Positions 5,348-6,755 of a DNA stretch of 6,755 nucleotides are shown piece by piece. Position 1 is the stretch's first letter. Each line of letters starts with the position of its first letter. Both the position numbers and the translations under genes were made by a program. The DNA lies in contig DAIDLB010000092.1 in assembly GCA_027449725.1 (NCBI GenBank), positions 1-6,755 of the forward strand, given 5' to 3'. The notes below the pieces were generated by a model. It was not told the DNA's origin and did no database searches. It worked only from the letters and a program-made list of their open reading frames with translations. This stretch comes from Chlamydiota bacterium. Its GTDB lineage: Bacteria > Chlamydiota > Chlamydiia > Chlamydiales > SM23-39.

Positions 5348-5378
5348 TTGACAGCGCATTCACCATATGTGCTATTAT
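5348..5378 (+). promoter_or_regulatory. Sigma-70-type extended -10 promoter of the LRR gene
   Basis: A perfect -35 TTGACA (5348-5353) is followed by an extended -10, TGC-TATTAT (TG at 5370-5371, hexamer 5373-5378, 5 of 6 to consensus). The spacer is 19 bases, slightly long, which the TG extension can compensate. Transcription should start near 5385, giving a leader of about 18 bases. This is the best promoter in the window. Confidence 0.68.
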
Positions 5379-5393
5379 ATCCGGCTCAACTTT

Positions 5394-5397
5394 GGAG
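5394..5397 (+). promoter_or_regulatory. Shine-Dalgarno of the LRR gene
   Basis: GGAG, 5 bases before the ATG at 5403; supports that start. Confidence 0.55.
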
Positions 5398-5402
5398 TTT
5401 AA

Positions 5403-6746
5403 ATGGCCTTACAAGGATTTAGTTCCTCTTTTCTTCGTTCTTTAGACAATTATCCACTTCCGCCCCCCACAGCCAGAACGCAACATTTGGGGGGTGATTG
5501 GACGCCTAAATTACAGCAAATGATCGATGCATGGGCGATCAAAGAATTACAGATTTCATATTTCCAAAATTCCGTTTTAGAGGTCAAAAAAGGGCTTGTT
5601 TCTTTTTTAGTGAACCCGGAAAAACGAGATTTGGTTTTGAATGAGATTTGTTTGGATGGCCTTTACCCTATCTTGAATCAACAGCCCTTTAAGGATCGCC
5701 TAGAGACTTTGTCTCTTAGTCAATGCAGTATGAGCGAAGACTGCAACACTCTGAATGGCTTTCTTGCAAAAATGAATCAATTTCCTAATTTGAAGGACCT
5801 GCATGTTAACGAGTGCGAAATCACAGAATTTCCCCAAGAGTTTTTGGAATGTCGGAATTTAAAAAAACTTGAATTCACTGAATGCGGAGTTATCGAATCT
5901 TTTGATCCAATCCAAACCATTCTCGACTTTGAAAATCTAACTTTTCTCCAGACCAATAGGATTAAGATCTCCTTACCCGATTCGATTCGTCAAGGGTTGA
6001 ACCAAACCAGATCCATCATTCAAAAGCTCTATAAAGACGATTTTTTCAAAAGGAATTTCTACAGCTATCTCTCTCTTATGAAACAAGATCCTGAATTTTA
6101 CCGAGCTTTTTTTGCGATTGTCAATCCTGAGGGTGTTGAGTGGGATGAGGCTCAATATGCTCTTTCCATTTCGCTTGTGGAGCAAGCGGCTCTTTTAATG
6201 CGGACTCATCGCCAAGGTATCGCATATTATGCTGAATGTCTGATCAACACTGTTTGGCCGCTCGAACTGCTCAGAGATTTCACAGAGCGAAAAGCTTGGC
6301 AGGATGGTGCGGTTAATCCGTATGAGCCGATCCAAACGTATATGGCCTTTCTCGGAAACCTTAGAGATCTGTTTAACGAAAGGATTGAGTATTTTCCGAC
6401 AACCTTAGCTTCCTCATCCACGCCATTAAATGAGGTAGATTTGCAGACGGCGCAGCACTATATCGAAAGTCAATTGAGTAGCCAGGAAGCTGCATGTCTA
6501 TTTTTAATCAAGAAACCGGAGTGGGTGGACTATCTGCGCCGAGAGTTCCCTGTCGAATACAATATAGCAAATACCGAAGGCGCTTTAACGTTGTGTTCCT
6601 GTTTGATAGACTTGACGAAATTGGTTTTAGACCAATTGCCTTCTAAAAAGGATCAATCTGTAGTTTTTTCTCACACAAAGCGTTGGCGAGAAGAGCAATC
6701 TTTCGCGGGCCCTTCCAGTGCAAAGCGCCATCACAGAGAAATTTAA
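5403..6746 (+). CDS. Leucine-rich-repeat protein, candidate secreted effector
   Basis: This is a 447-residue protein. The N-terminus (MALQGFSSSFLRSLDNYPLP) is Ser/Pro-rich without a Sec signal, as is common for type III secretion substrates. About four irregular LRR units lie at residues 98-195: LETLSLSQCSMSE, LKDLHVNECEITEFPQ, LKKLEFTECGVIESF, LTFLQTNRIKISLPDSI. Such repeats usually bind proteins. Residues 200-410 are mostly helical with no motif I recognise. The C-terminus has basic clusters (KRWREE, 427-431 region, and AKRHHREI, 440-447) that could act as a nuclear signal in a eukaryotic host. No IpaH/SspH E3 ligase Cys-x-Asp motif is convincing; CSCLID (398-403) is only a loose resemblance. 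The gene is visibly more AT-rich and uses T/A-ending codons, unlike its neighbours (line 5821-5880 is 33% GC, line 4621-4680 is 68%), and has its own promoter. This suggests later acquisition or relaxed codon selection. The LRR call is firm; the effector role is inferred. Confidence 0.8.
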   Translation: MALQGFSSSFLRSLDNYPLPPPTARTQHLGGDWTPKLQQMIDAWAIKELQISYFQNSVLEVKKGLVSFLVNPEKRDLVLNEICLDGLYPILNQQPFKDRLETLSLSQCSMSEDCNTLNGFLAKMNQFPNLKDLHVNECEITEFPQEFLECRNLKKLEFTECGVIESFDPIQTILDFENLTFLQTNRIKISLPDSIRQGLNQTRSIIQKLYKDDFFKRNFYSYLSLMKQDPEFYRAFFAIVNPEGVEWDEAQYALSISLVEQAALLMRTHRQGIAYYAECLINTVWPLELLRDFTERKAWQDGAVNPYEPIQTYMAFLGNLRDLFNERIEYFPTTLASSSTPLNEVDLQTAQHYIESQLSSQEAACLFLIKKPEWVDYLRREFPVEYNIANTEGALTLCSCLIDLTKLVLDQLPSKKDQSVVFSHTKRWREEQSFAGPSSAKRHHREI

Positions 6747-6755
6747 GAAAATACA

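Noticed and set aside
6597..6614. IpaH/SspH-type E3 ligase active site in the LRR protein (CSCLID)
   Set aside because: The family motif is Cys-x-Asp in a different context; here spacing and surroundings do not match.
1..6755. CRISPR array, tRNA, rRNA, or transposase gene
   Set aside because: No regularly spaced direct repeats, cloverleaf, rRNA-like sequence or DDE/HUH transposase-like protein was seen on either strand.

Overview
The window looks like a chromosomal segment of an environmental chlamydia (order Parachlamydiales or a relative). The evidence is inferential. A two-domain DUF3604 protein of the type I associate with Chlamydiae sits beside a leucine-rich-repeat (LRR) effector-like gene, a serine-hydrolase-like protein with a chlamydial flavour, and the end of a Kdo2-lipid A type acyltransferase, which points to a Gram-negative envelope. 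All recognisable genes are on the + strand. Bases 1 to about 5230 are fairly GC-rich with C-ending codons; the last gene is clearly more AT-rich.

Layout: (i) 1-118, C-terminus of a lipid A acyltransferase that starts outside the window. (ii) 148-1050, an exported protein with a serine-hydrolase-like motif. (iii) 1028-1651, a small lipoprotein gene overlapping the previous gene and interrupted by a 163-bp palindromic element. (iv) A hairpin over the lipoprotein stop codon (1650-1694). (v) 1730-2431 and 2428-3312, two RNA 2'-O-methyltransferases of different folds (SpoU/TrmH type and FtsJ/RlmM type) joined by an ATGA overlap. (vi) 3333-5228, a DUF3604 protein with its own Shine-Dalgarno. (vii) 5229-5402, an intergenic region with three hairpins, two T-tracts and a strong extended -10 promoter. 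(viii) 5403-6746, an LRR protein, possibly a secreted effector.

The main discovery is at 1051-1213. This segment has 17-bp perfect terminal inverted repeats, roughly 80% arm-to-arm complementarity over the outer 70 bases, and a 5-bp direct repeat GTTAG on both sides, as a transposition target duplication would leave. Removing the element and one GTTAG copy restores an ideal lipoprotein start (MGFTTVVSLLLLLAGC) from an ATG with a good Shine-Dalgarno. Element plus duplication is 168 bp, exactly 56 codons, so the frame is kept. The same frame is open on both strands, and the two strands encode similar 54-residue peptides. This is a MITE-like element behaving as the Rickettsia palindromic elements do, inserted in frame into a host gene.

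Functionally, the first three genes appear to be envelope-related, the two methyltransferases are a coupled RNA-modification pair, the DUF3604 protein stands alone or at the end of that operon, and the LRR gene is an independently transcribed unit of different base composition.
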